Part shown: piece by piece, positions 26,356-35,518 of the stretch
How positions within the stretch are numbered: the first letter of the stretch is position 1
How the letters are laid out: each line of letters opens with the position of its first letter
Assembly (NCBI GenBank): GCA_012838315.1
Contig: DUPM01000088.1
Location: forward strand, 1-64,000
DNA: 64,000 nt
Origin: Clostridiaceae bacterium
GTDB lineage: Bacteria > Bacillota > Clostridia > Saccharofermentanales > Saccharofermentanaceae
Direction of reading: 5' to 3'
The notes under the pieces: generated by a model
Database searches by the model: none
What the model was told of the DNA's origin: nothing
What the model saw: only the letters and a program-made list of their open reading frames with translations
Made by a program: the position numbers and the translations under genes

Positions 26356-29148
26356 TTACCCCTTACAATCAAACCAATTTTGTCCGATGTGGACATCAGC
26401 AATCAACGGCACCTTCAGCGATACGGCGCCTTCCATAATCTCTTTTAGCATTTCAGCAACTGAATCTTGGTCTTCTCTCTTACATTCGATAATCAGTTCA
26501 TCGTGAACTTGCAAAATCATATGTGCAGTCGGGACACGATCTTGTAATGCCTTGCAAACACGGGTCATCGCGATTTTGATAATATCAGCAGCAGTCCCCT
26601 GTATTGGCGTATTCATCGCTGCCCGCTCACCGAATTGACGAACATTGTGATTCGATGACGATAACTCTTTGAGCACACGTCGACGCCCAAATACCGTTTG
26701 GACATATCCGTTATTCTTTCCGAATGTCTTCAGCGATTCCAAATAGGACTTAATCTGAGGATAGATTTCATAATAATGCGCAATATATCGATGTGCTTCC
26801 TGGATCGAAATGCCAAGATCCTGAGAAAGACCAAAGTCACTGATGCCATAAACAATACTGAAATTAACCGTCTTTGCTGCCGATCTCATATATGGCAGAA
26901 CCTCTGATTTGGGCACATTGAAAATGCTCGATGCCGTATTCACATGAATGTCCTCATTGCTTTTAAAAGCCTCAATCATCTTCTGATCTTCTGAAAGATG
27001 AGCGAGCAGACGAAGTTCTATCTGTGAATAGTCTGCGTCAATGAGAACCGAGTCCTCCGCCGCCACAAAAGCTTTTCGTATGGCACTTCCGGCCGAGGTG
27101 CGTATCGGGATATTCTGCAAATTCGGATCGGAGGATGATAATCGCCCGGTGGTTGTCATCGCTTGCGAAAAGTTTGAATGAATGCGGCCATCCTTCGGAT
27201 CAATAACCTTTTGAAGACCTACTACAAATGTCGAATCCAGCTTCGAAAGCTGGCGGTATTCGGTAATCATAGGAACGATTGGATGTGCTTTTTCCAGGCG
27301 AGCCAATTCATCGGAATCCGTCGACAATTGGCCGCCGGCATTTTTTCTTCCGGAAGGCAATTTCAGCTTTATGAACAACACTTCTCCCAGTTGCTTGGGT
27401 GACAAGATATTAAATGGCCCGTCAGCCAAAGCATAAATCTCCTGCTCAAGTACAGTCAGGCGATCCTGAAACTCGTTATGCAAAGATAACAAGACATTGC
27501 GATCAACCAAGAAACCGCTTCTCTCCATGCGATCGAGACACGCAATCAACGGCATTTCAATCTCATAAGCCAGTTTCTCGATACCGATACTTCGAATTGC
27601 ACTTCGCTGCTCAGAGGCAACCGCGAGAATAATTGCTGCTTCGTATGCTGATTTTCGAATGACTTCATCCCTTGAATTCGAAGAATCGTCCTGCGAAGAA
27701 ATCCACTCTTCGATCGCTGTTTGATCGCTTTTTCGAGAGTCACTCTCATCTTGAAGGAAGGCCGGCTCAGGATAGGGTATCTTGAGCGAACGCTCGAAAA
27801 GAAGTTCCAACGTCGGCGATGCGCCTTCAATTTGGTTTAATAGATAGCCTGCGAGCTCAATGTCGTGAACATGTTCAAAAGGCAACACAAAAGGTAAAAA
27901 TTTGAATTGATTTTTGATTGAAAATGCCGCAACAGGGCATGTTTTTGTTCCGACTCCCATCGATGCAAGCTTTTCGAGGACCTTCAGAAAATCACTTTCT
28001 TCAATATAGAATATCCGTTCGTCAGAAAAAGCTGCAATAATCACTGCTTGATGCGCCCCACTGTCGAGGATCTTCCAACTTGCCGGTCTCAATGCAAGAT
28101 AGTCTGATTGGCTTATCCATTCAGATTGAATGACATCGCTTGTCAATCGCTTTACTTCGTTAATCTGAGGCGCTCGAAAAGGCCTTTCACCTGAATCGGA
28201 CGCATCATTTTCCTCCGGCGAGGTCGACAACACAGCCTCGCGCACATCTTGCTCCAACTTGAATTTTTTAATCTGACTCTTAAGCCCTAAGCGATGAAAC
28301 ATCAATGCCAATTCCGCTCGATCCGGTTCCTTCACGCGCGTCTTTTCGATATCCATGGTTACGGGAACGTTGAGATCAATTTCAGAAAGACGATAGGATA
28401 AATATGCGTTCTCCTTACCGTCAATGAGTCTCTTCTGAACGGACGCTGACAGTTCAGAAACATGATCATAAATCGCGTCCAAAGAATGGTACGCTTTGAC
28501 CAATTCTGCCGCCGTCTTTTCACCGACACCCTTTACACCCGGGATATTGTCACTAGAATCTCCCATCAAGGCTTTGTACGTGACAAAATCTTCCGGATAA
28601 AAACCATATCGTTCATAGAACGCATCCGAATCATAAATATCTGTCTTCGATTTGCCGGCCTTTGAAACCGGCATGATGATGGAAACACGCTCGTTAATCA
28701 GCTGAAAATCGTCCTTGTCTCCCGATAAAATAAAGACGCGAAACCCTTGCTCTGAAGCAATTCGAGAGTAGGTGCCGATTAAATCATCTGCTTCATAACC
28801 GGCAAAATCATACCGTGCCGTTTGCATGGCATCCATGATCTCTTTGATAATGGGCATCTGAGCGGCCAAATCCGGATCCATCGGTTTGCGCGTCGCTTTA
28901 TATCCGTCAAACATGTCGTGCCGGAAAGTCTTTTCACGTCGGTCAAAGAGCGATAATATATGCGTCGGTTCAATCTCCGAAATATACTTCGACACTGTAT
29001 TCAAATATGTGTTCACCGCACCGGTCGGTGTCCCGTCGGGCGCCGTCAGATCACTTCTGCCGGCCAAAGCAAAATATGAGCGATTGATAATACTGTTGGC
29101 ATCGACCAACAATATAATCGGACTCTTTTGGGCTTGCTCTGAACTCAA
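26356..29148 (-). CDS. polA: DNA polymerase I
   Basis: Pol I fills gaps in repair and Okazaki processing. The 930-residue protein has the 5'-nuclease domain (residues 8-290, with L-S-G-D-K-D-D-F-Q-L-I and G-V-G-E-K-T-A), a central 3'-5' exonuclease-like domain, and the polymerase domain with D-Y-S-Q-I-E-L-R, the O-helix R-S-A-A-K-T-V-N-F-S-I-V-Y-G, and Q-V-H-D-E-L-I-I-E. The central domain lacks a recognisable D-x-E motif, as in Bacillus-type enzymes, so proofreading is probably absent. The start is a TTG with GGAGG six bases upstream. It is the first gene of polA-coaE. Confidence 0.97.
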   Translation of the reverse strand: MSSEQAQKSPIILLVDANSIINRSYFALAGRSDLTAPDGTPTGAVNTYLNTVSKYISEIEPTHILSLFDRREKTFRHDMFDGYKATRKPMDPDLAAQMPIIKEIMDAMQTARYDFAGYEADDLIGTYSRIASEQGFRVFILSGDKDDFQLINERVSIIMPVSKAGKSKTDIYDSDAFYERYGFYPEDFVTYKALMGDSSDNIPGVKGVGEKTAAELVKAYHSLDAIYDHVSELSASVQKRLIDGKENAYLSYRLSEIDLNVPVTMDIEKTRVKEPDRAELALMFHRLGLKSQIKKFKLEQDVREAVLSTSPEENDASDSGERPFRAPQINEVKRLTSDVIQSEWISQSDYLALRPASWKILDSGAHQAVIIAAFSDERIFYIEESDFLKVLEKLASMGVGTKTCPVAAFSIKNQFKFLPFVLPFEHVHDIELAGYLLNQIEGASPTLELLFERSLKIPYPEPAFLQDESDSRKSDQTAIEEWISSQDDSSNSRDEVIRKSAYEAAIILAVASEQRSAIRSIGIEKLAYEIEMPLIACLDRMERSGFLVDRNVLLSLHNEFQDRLTVLEQEIYALADGPFNILSPKQLGEVLFIKLKLPSGRKNAGGQLSTDSDELARLEKAHPIVPMITEYRQLSKLDSTFVVGLQKVIDPKDGRIHSNFSQAMTTTGRLSSSDPNLQNIPIRTSAGSAIRKAFVAAEDSVLIDADYSQIELRLLAHLSEDQKMIEAFKSNEDIHVNTASSIFNVPKSEVLPYMRSAAKTVNFSIVYGISDFGLSQDLGISIQEAHRYIAHYYEIYPQIKSYLESLKTFGKNNGYVQTVFGRRRVLKELSSSNHNVRQFGERAAMNTPIQGTAADIIKIAMTRVCKALQDRVPTAHMILQVHDELIIECKREDQDSVAEMLKEIMEGAVSLKVPLIADVHIGQNWFDCKG

Positions 29149-29177
29149 GACACACCTCCGTAGAACTTAATAATCAA

Positions 29178-32100
29178 CTAGGACATCCCTTCGGATGAAA
29201 TCGCGACCGCATCTGACGTTCTACCTGGTTGTTGGGCTGCAGGTTTACGCTCGGAAGCTGTATCCTTTACAAAACCGTCATCACCGGAGTTATCCCGCTC
29301 GTGTATGAGCAACGCCGTGCTTATCATAAGCTTAATGCGATTGAGTTGATTGGCTTCACTCGCACCCGGATCGTAATCAATGGGTACAATGTTCGTTTGC
29401 GGATACTGTCTCCGAAGCTCTTTAATCATACCTTTGCCGGTCACATGATTGGGCAAACAGGCAAACGGTTGTGCACAAACGATATTCGGAACACCGCTTT
29501 CAATCAGTTCAAGCATCTCTGCAGTCAAGAACCAGCCCTCACCACAAGCGTTACCGCAAGACAAGATGGTCTCTGCCTTCTCGGACAAAAGCCGGATATC
29601 CACCGGAACCTGAAACTTCCCGCTGGCCTTAAGCTTTTTAACGATGTGCTTGCGGTATCCCTCGATAATATCAATCATCCGCTGCGAAACAAACGCACTA
29701 AATGCACTTCTGCCCAAATTTTCTGCACGCCAAATCGGGTTGTAAATACTATAGAGGAAAAAATCCAGCAAGCCCGGCATAACGGCTTCACAACCCTCCT
29801 GCTCAATCACATCAACAACGTGATTGTTCGCATCAGGTTGAAACTTCACCAAAATCTCTCCGACCAACCCGACGCGCGGGCGTCTCGGTTCGTCGGCCAA
29901 CGGAAGATGATCAAATGCATCTATCGTTTTGGAAATCATGCTCTTGTATGACTTCGAATCTTTCTTAAAGCCGATTTCATGTTCAAGGTCAGAAACAACC
30001 TTCTGCGCCTCATCTGATTTTGAAGCCAAAAGCGCTTCCGCCGTCCTCTCCATCTGATAGGGTTTTGATAATCCGTCAAATCGCGACTCTCGGTTGAAGA
30101 ACGAAATCGCCTTTTCACTCCATTTGCGATAAAGAGCATTCGCCGAACCTTTGATTTTTTCATACGGTCGAACCCGAAGTAATAATGTCGACAAAAGATC
30201 GCCGTAGCACAACGCCTGCAGTGCGTGATGGAGCAGTTGTGGTGTATATTTAAGTCCCGGATTGTTTTCAAAATTCTGAGCGGATAGCGCCACAACCGGT
30301 ACTTGCTCAAATCCGGCCTCTCGCAAGGCCTTTCTCAAAAACGCAACATAATTAGTCGCTCGGCAACCGCCACCGGTTTGCGTAATGAGAACCGACGTAT
30401 TGTCCGGATCTTCCTGACCCGAGACAAAGGCATTCAGCAACTGACCGACCACCATGATGGACGGATAACAAGCATCGTTATTGACAAAGCGAAGTCCACA
30501 CTCTACATCTTCTTGAGTCGCCTCTTTGAGCACTTTGACTCGATAGCCCGCATTCCTAAATATAGCCTCTACAAACTCAAATTGAACCGGAGCCATTTGC
30601 GGTGCAAGCAATGTGTGCGTTTTTCTATGCTCGGCGGTAAAAGGGACACGTTTCACTTTATAGTCACCGATCGAACGCTTATGGATGTCCGCATCTGTGC
30701 GTTGCAAGCGCTCGTCCATCGCAACTTTCAAGGAGCGAATGCGAATACGTGCGGCGCCGAGATTGCTGACTTCATCAATTTTCAAAAGCGTATAGAGCTT
30801 CCCCTTCGACTCCAGAATCTCTTGGACCTGATCGGACGTGACTGCATCTAGTCCGCAACCAAATGAAGTTAATTGCACCAGCTCCAAATAGCTCTTGTCG
30901 ATAATATACGCCGCCGCCTCATAAAGACGGGTATGATACATCCATTGGTCAACCGAACGAATCGGTCTCTCCAACAATCCCGGAGAAGCCACGCTGTCTT
31001 CGGTAAGTACGGCAAGGCCCAAAGAGTTGATCATTTCCGGAATGCCATGGTGGACCTCCGGATCACAGTGATAGGGACGACCGGCTAGAACGACACCCTT
31101 TTGTCCGGAACGTTCAAGATCCTTGACGACCTCCTGACCCTTTTCGTAAATGTCCTTCTTGAATCGGAAATATTCCTCATCGGCAAGAACAATTGCCGCA
31201 CGAGCCATCTGTAAGGTGACGCCCGACTCTTTGAAAATATCAGCAATTTTTTCCGCCAACTTCTTGTGGTTATCCATCGGCAAAAAATCTTTAATCAAAC
31301 GAATACCCTGATCGCGAATATTTTCGACATTATTATTGATCACTTCGGGATAAGAGGTCACGATCGGGCAGTTGTAATGGTTATTCGCCGATTCATTCTC
31401 TTTACGCTCATAAGGGATCGACGGATAGAATATTGTCTTGACACCACGAGCAAGCAAATCTTCAACATGCCCGTGAACTAATTTTGCCGGATAGCATACG
31501 CTCTCTGAAGGGATGGAGTCCATGCCTTTTTCGAAAAGATTGTGATCCGAACGAGAGGAAACCTCCACACGGAAACCCAATTCGGTCAACATCGTAAACC
31601 AAAAAGGATAGTTTTCATAGACGTTGAGCGCTCTTGGAATGCCGATTGTGCCTCGAGGCGCCTTATCCACTGAAAGCGGCTGATATCTAAACGTGCGATC
31701 ATATTTATATTTAAATAGATTTGGAAGCAGATCTTCGTTTTTATTCTGTCCCGCACCGCGCTCACAACGATTTCCTGAAATAAATCGCTCGTTGTTCGAA
31801 AACTTTGAAATAGTCAGTTTACAATTGTTGGTACAAAGTTGGCAAACCGCCGTTCGCGTCTCTACCTTGAACGATTCGAGCGCCTCACGAGTAAGTATTT
31901 GAGACACCCGGGATACATCGGCACATCTCTTTTTTGCAATAATCGCGGCGCCAAAAGCGCCCATCAAACCCGCAACATTGGGTCGAATCACATCGCGTTT
32001 AGACACGAGTTCAAAGCACCTCAAAATAGCATCATTCAGGAATGTACCGCCTTGAACGACAATTTTATCACCCAATTGGGACGTATCCCGAATCTTAATG

Positions 32101-33653
32101 ACCTTATATAGCGCGTTGCGAACAACAGAATAAGAAAGGCCTGCCGAGATGTCACCCACCGAGGCCCCTTCTTTCTGCGCCTGCTTAACCTTGGAATTCA
32201 TAAAGACAGTACAGCGTGTGCCCAGATCGACTGGGTTTGTCGCAGAAAGTGCCTCCACCGAAAAGGAATGCGCATCCATCTTAAGATTCTCTGCAAATGT
32301 CTGAATAAACGAGCCGCAACCCGATGAGCAAGCCTCATTCAACATGATTGAATCGATAACGCCGTTACGAATACGCATGCACTTCATATCCTGTCCGCCG
32401 ATATCAATGATAAAATCGACTTCCGGACAGAAATATTTGGCCGACTGAAAATGAGCCATGGTCTCAATCTCGCCGTCATCGACCTTCAATGCAGCTCGAA
32501 TAATATTCTCTCCGTATCCGGTAACACAAGAATTTGCTATATGCGTGCCATCAGGCATCTGATTGTAAACATCTTTCAGGATTTTGATGGTGCTCTTGAG
32601 TGGATTGCCGTTATTGCCACCATAGTAGGTGTATATGAGCTGACCTTGATCATTAATCAAAACAGCCTTCGTCGTTGTGCTTCCAGCGTCTATTCCCAGA
32701 AAACACGGGCCCTTTTGAGCTTTGATATCAAATAGCTCAAGGGTGGCCTTTTCATGCCGCTCGACAAATGCCTCACGCTCCGCCTGATCTGCAAACAAAG
32801 GGGGAATACGCGTAATGTCGGGTTTAAATCCGCTCTCCTGCATAAATGATTGAATTAATTCATCAAGCAAAACAAGCGAACCATTAGCAGATAACGCCGC
32901 GCCAAGAGCCACGTATAACTGAGCATCATCGGGAAGCCAGAAAGACTTTGCCTGACTCTCCAAAGTACGCTCAAATGCTTTTCGCAATTCAGAACAGAAA
33001 TAAAGCGGGCCACCGAGGAATACGATATGTCCTCGAATCGGCCGGCCGCACGCGAGACCTGCAATCGTCTGATTGACCACCGCTTGAAAAATTGACGCCG
33101 CCAAATCCGATTTTGCAGCGCCCTCATTCATCAGCGGTTGCAAATCACTTTTCGCAAAAACGCCGCATCGCGAAGCGATGGTATAAAGCGACTTGTAATC
33201 CTTTGCCATGGCGTTAAGTCCGTCGGCATCGGTTTGTAACAAAGTTGCCATCTGGTCGATAAAAGCGCCCGTTCCGCCGGCACAAGTGCCATTCATTCGC
33301 TGCTCCGGAACAGGATGAAGATACGTAATCTTCGCATCTTCTCCGCCGAGCTCAATGATGACGTCTGTCTCGGGGTGATACTTTGTTATTGCAACGGTTT
33401 CCGCAATCACCTCTTGAACAAAATCCAGCCCGAGCCACTTGGCCACCGACAATCCGCCGGATCCCGTAATAGACATTTGAACTGATATGCCGGGAAAAGA
33501 ATGTGCCAAATCCTCAAATGCTCTTACCAGCTCACCCCTGATATCAGAGTGGTGACGTCTGTACTGACGGTACAATATCTCATCACCCTTGAGAAGAACA
33601 ATCTTAATAGTCGTCGAGCCAATATCTAGGCCCATGCGCAATAGTTGTGTCAT
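29178..33653 (-). CDS. giant acyl-CoA dehydratase activase-type protein
   Basis: A 1491-residue protein built from two BadF/BadG/BcrA/BcrD-type ATPase domains, a DUF2229 region and a long C-terminal part. Domain 1 (residues about 6-265) has L-D-I-G-S-T-T-I-K and G-T-C-A-G-G-T-G-A-F; domain 2 (about 318-575) has I-D-A-G-S-T-T-T-K and N-E-A-C-S-S-G-C-G-S-F, whose cysteines resemble the 4Fe-4S ligands of 2-hydroxyglutaryl-CoA dehydratase activator. A C-Q-L-C-T-N-N-C-K cluster lies near residue 625. The C-terminal 500 residues contain further Cys such as N-N-D-A-C-Y-P-S and C-G-N-A-C-G-E-G, resembling HgdB-type dehydratase subunits. Such fused proteins are common in anaerobes, but their substrate is unknown. 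The ATG at 33653 has GAGG eight bases upstream. Confidence 0.9.
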   Translation of the reverse strand: MTQLLRMGLDIGSTTIKIVLLKGDEILYRQYRRHHSDIRGELVRAFEDLAHSFPGISVQMSITGSGGLSVAKWLGLDFVQEVIAETVAITKYHPETDVIIELGGEDAKITYLHPVPEQRMNGTCAGGTGAFIDQMATLLQTDADGLNAMAKDYKSLYTIASRCGVFAKSDLQPLMNEGAAKSDLAASIFQAVVNQTIAGLACGRPIRGHIVFLGGPLYFCSELRKAFERTLESQAKSFWLPDDAQLYVALGAALSANGSLVLLDELIQSFMQESGFKPDITRIPPLFADQAEREAFVERHEKATLELFDIKAQKGPCFLGIDAGSTTTKAVLINDQGQLIYTYYGGNNGNPLKSTIKILKDVYNQMPDGTHIANSCVTGYGENIIRAALKVDDGEIETMAHFQSAKYFCPEVDFIIDIGGQDMKCMRIRNGVIDSIMLNEACSSGCGSFIQTFAENLKMDAHSFSVEALSATNPVDLGTRCTVFMNSKVKQAQKEGASVGDISAGLSYSVVRNALYKVIKIRDTSQLGDKIVVQGGTFLNDAILRCFELVSKRDVIRPNVAGLMGAFGAAIIAKKRCADVSRVSQILTREALESFKVETRTAVCQLCTNNCKLTISKFSNNERFISGNRCERGAGQNKNEDLLPNLFKYKYDRTFRYQPLSVDKAPRGTIGIPRALNVYENYPFWFTMLTELGFRVEVSSRSDHNLFEKGMDSIPSESVCYPAKLVHGHVEDLLARGVKTIFYPSIPYERKENESANNHYNCPIVTSYPEVINNNVENIRDQGIRLIKDFLPMDNHKKLAEKIADIFKESGVTLQMARAAIVLADEEYFRFKKDIYEKGQEVVKDLERSGQKGVVLAGRPYHCDPEVHHGIPEMINSLGLAVLTEDSVASPGLLERPIRSVDQWMYHTRLYEAAAYIIDKSYLELVQLTSFGCGLDAVTSDQVQEILESKGKLYTLLKIDEVSNLGAARIRIRSLKVAMDERLQRTDADIHKRSIGDYKVKRVPFTAEHRKTHTLLAPQMAPVQFEFVEAIFRNAGYRVKVLKEATQEDVECGLRFVNNDACYPSIMVVGQLLNAFVSGQEDPDNTSVLITQTGGGCRATNYVAFLRKALREAGFEQVPVVALSAQNFENNPGLKYTPQLLHHALQALCYGDLLSTLLLRVRPYEKIKGSANALYRKWSEKAISFFNRESRFDGLSKPYQMERTAEALLASKSDEAQKVVSDLEHEIGFKKDSKSYKSMISKTIDAFDHLPLADEPRRPRVGLVGEILVKFQPDANNHVVDVIEQEGCEAVMPGLLDFFLYSIYNPIWRAENLGRSAFSAFVSQRMIDIIEGYRKHIVKKLKASGKFQVPVDIRLLSEKAETILSCGNACGEGWFLTAEMLELIESGVPNIVCAQPFACLPNHVTGKGMIKELRRQYPQTNIVPIDYDPGASEANQLNRIKLMISTALLIHERDNSGDDGFVKDTASERKPAAQQPGRTSDAVAISSEGMS

Positions 33654-33683
33654 GAAAATTTCCTCGTTAGTCTTTATTCATTT

Positions 33684-34409
33684 TTATAGCTTATTCTGAC
33701 TCGAACTCGACTTCGGCTTCTTCGGAATTGCCTTTTTAGTCTGAGCCGTCTTTTTTTTGCGTTCGCTTTTATCACGTGCTAGTTTATCATTCATCGAAGA
33801 TTTCTTGAGCGCTTCGAGCTTATCTTTTGTATCGTCTCTGAGCATCTGACCCACGCCATCGGATCCGAAAAGATCCATCTTGAGTCTCGAATCCAAAGAA
33901 ATGCACAATATCTCATTCGGAATGCCCTTAGATATATCATAGTTTTTATTAAAAATATCGTATGCCGCCAATCGCAATGCCTGAAATGAGGCTTCCAGGC
34001 TTTTTTCAAAGTCTTCATATTCCGCACTGATGCCAAGAAGCAATGGCAATCCAACGAAATTGATACGCACATATGGCAAGTGCGATGAGCAAATGAGGTG
34101 TAAAGCGATAATCTTCATATAAGATTCCAGCGCAATGAATCCTGCACCACAGAAAATCGGCAAGGTACCGGGAGGCGCTATTAGTGCATAGTCCGAAAAC
34201 TCGTCAATATATCCGACAGACCAAAGGTGATACATCTCGCGATATACCGCGTGATAAAATGACTGCTCATCTTGCGTCAGCGGGCGAGCAAGCAAATGCA
34301 CTCTTCGATCAAAAAGAAACGAGAGATATTTCATCTCCTCGTGACTTGGAATACCTGCCCATTTGAAATAGGCCGCCACGTCTCTCGCATTAAACAAATA
34401 TTCTGACAT
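33684..34409 (-). CDS. conserved-looking protein of unknown function
   Basis: A 241-residue soluble protein. Residues 1-180 are a compact, mostly helical region with D-V-A-A-Y-F-K-W-A-G, many aromatic residues and no membrane helix. Residues 185-241 are a Lys/Ser-rich tail (repeated K-K, K-S-S) that is probably disordered and could bind nucleic acid. I recognise no family. The start is ATG 34409 with GAGG five bases upstream; an ATG five codons earlier has none. It ends 30 bases before the giant activase gene on the same strand, so the two are probably cotranscribed. Confidence 0.7.
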   Translation of the reverse strand: MSEYLFNARDVAAYFKWAGIPSHEEMKYLSFLFDRRVHLLARPLTQDEQSFYHAVYREMYHLWSVGYIDEFSDYALIAPPGTLPIFCGAGFIALESYMKIIALHLICSSHLPYVRINFVGLPLLLGISAEYEDFEKSLEASFQALRLAAYDIFNKNYDISKGIPNEILCISLDSRLKMDLFGSDGVGQMLRDDTKDKLEALKKSSMNDKLARDKSERKKKTAQTKKAIPKKPKSSSSQNKL

Positions 34410-34483
34410 CTTCACCTCGTGCATATCTATACATCATCTGATTATAGCACATGCGGACTAAGTCGACTCGATCAAAATCCACA

Positions 34484-34518
34484 AAAGAAAAAACCGCCAC
34501 GAAATAATTCCGAGGCGG
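34484..34518 (-). terminator. terminator after the HPr-like gene
   Basis: On the minus strand CCGCCTCG (34518-34511) pairs with CGTGGCGG (34501-34494) with one T-T mismatch, followed by a run of T residues (34493-34487). It begins about 35 bases beyond the stop codon. Confidence 0.8.
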
Positions 34519-34552
34519 AGTATTTGTAATAAAGACTGTGGATTGTCGAGGC

Positions 34553-34816
34553 TTATACCTCGGCGACATCCTCAGCAGAACCGAAAAGATTCAATCTGAA
34601 CAGTAAAGACTCATCTTCCGGGTTAGAGCAATAAACCTTGGCATTAACTACCTTACCGCCCTCAATCAAACTTACAAGACCTGCAATCTGACTCAACTTA
34701 CTCTTGAGGTTAAAACGATCGTTCTCACCTGTGATAAGCATGACGTCACCCTTACAGCTGTCCAGTGCTTTCATAAAAGCCTGCACATCAACATTACTTA
34801 GATTAAACGCTTTCAT
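34553..34816 (-). CDS. small HPr-like protein
   Basis: An 87-residue acidic protein. Its pattern (L-S-N-V-D-V-Q-A-F-M-K-A-L, then D-V-M-L-I-T-G and L-K-S-K-L-S-Q-I-A-G-L-V-S-L) resembles the divergent HPr-fold proteins found as single genes in many Clostridia, which lack the phosphorylatable His15 region of true HPr. No histidine is present, so it cannot be a sugar phosphotransferase carrier. Its role is unknown. It has a very good promoter, an AGGAGG ribosome binding site and its own terminator, which suggests a well-expressed single-gene unit. The fold assignment is tentative. Confidence 0.75.
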   Translation of the reverse strand: MKAFNLSNVDVQAFMKALDSCKGDVMLITGENDRFNLKSKLSQIAGLVSLIEGGKVVNAKVYCSNPEDESLLFRLNLFGSAEDVAEV

Positions 34817-34902
34817 GAGTCATTCCTCCTTTGTGGTGTTCCTATATCGGGGAAAAACCAACTAATATTATTGCGACAGTGCTGTTCTCATCTGTCAAAA
34901 CG

Positions 34903-34931
34903 ATTATAACATCACGCCCAAAATGAAACAA
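34903..34931 (-). promoter_or_regulatory. strong promoter of the HPr-like gene
   Basis: Minus-strand TTGTTT (34931-34926), 17-base spacer, TATAAT (34908-34903) with an extended -10 TGT. The leader would be about 80 bases and contains a small GACAG/CTGTC hairpin. Confidence 0.65.
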
Positions 34932-34946
34932 CAAGAGAATTCGAGA

Positions 34947-34965
34947 CATTAATCTATGATTAATG
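34947..34965. repeat. AT-rich perfect palindrome
   Basis: CATTAATC (34947-34954), ATA/TAT loop, GATTAATG (34958-34965): an eight-base perfect inverted repeat between the folA stop and the -35 box of the HPr-like gene. No T-run follows on the minus strand, so it is a poor folA terminator; it could be an operator. Confidence 0.5.
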
Positions 34966-34986
34966 AATATTTTTGTGCATACTGCA

Positions 34987-35499
34987 CTAGCGCCCCTTTA
35001 TTCTAAGATTTTGGTACTTGAGCACTCGAAAAGCCAGACCCGTCACCGAAGAAATCCAGGGTCCGATGTCATCAATTCGCCAAGATTCCGCTGCGTCTAA
35101 ATTGGTAAAAAATGCGTCCGCATCACGTTGTGCATCCACGTACGTCACAATCGCCTCTTCACAAAAAGGTAGTAGAAGCGAGTATATTTGCTCACCACCA
35201 ATCACATATATATCATCTTCCGAATGAACTTTTAGGTATGCCAGAAAAGAGTCTAATGAATGAATTATTTCTGCGCCGGGCACAATGAATTGCTCATCTC
35301 TCGTCATCACCAAGTTTGTCCTTCCGGGCAATACCTTTCGACCCGGAAAAGTATCCAGCGTCTTTCTTCCGAGAACAACGGTATTCCCAATCGTATGCGC
35401 TCGAAAAACGCCCTTCTGGTCTTCGGGAATAGAAAAAAGCAGATCCCCTTGAAAACCGATTCCCCATTGGCGATCCACCGCAACAATTGCTCTCAACAT
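34987..35499 (-). CDS. folA: dihydrofolate reductase
   Basis: FolA regenerates tetrahydrofolate, which ThyA consumes. The 170-residue protein has the family order A-I-V-A-V-D-R-Q-W-G-I-G, L-L-F-S-I-P-E-D, N-T-V-V-L-G-R-K-T-L-D-T-F-P, and I-Y-V-I-G-G-E-Q-I-Y. The active-site acidic residue is the Asp in I-P-E-D, within the usual W/F-x-x-P-x-D context. The start is ATG 35499 with GGAGG seven bases upstream; the longer frame adds 70 residues unrelated to the family. It follows thyA by 19 bases, the standard thyA-folA pairing. Confidence 0.95.
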   Translation of the reverse strand: MLRAIVAVDRQWGIGFQGDLLFSIPEDQKGVFRAHTIGNTVVLGRKTLDTFPGRKVLPGRTNLVMTRDEQFIVPGAEIIHSLDSFLAYLKVHSEDDIYVIGGEQIYSLLLPFCEEAIVTYVDAQRDADAFFTNLDAAESWRIDDIGPWISSVTGLAFRVLKYQNLRIKGR

Positions 35500-35518
35500 A
35501 TAATGTCCTCCCCCTCGA

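Noticed and set aside
29229-29951. 240-codon plus-strand ORF
   Set aside because: Antisense to the giant activase gene; a shadow of its codon use.
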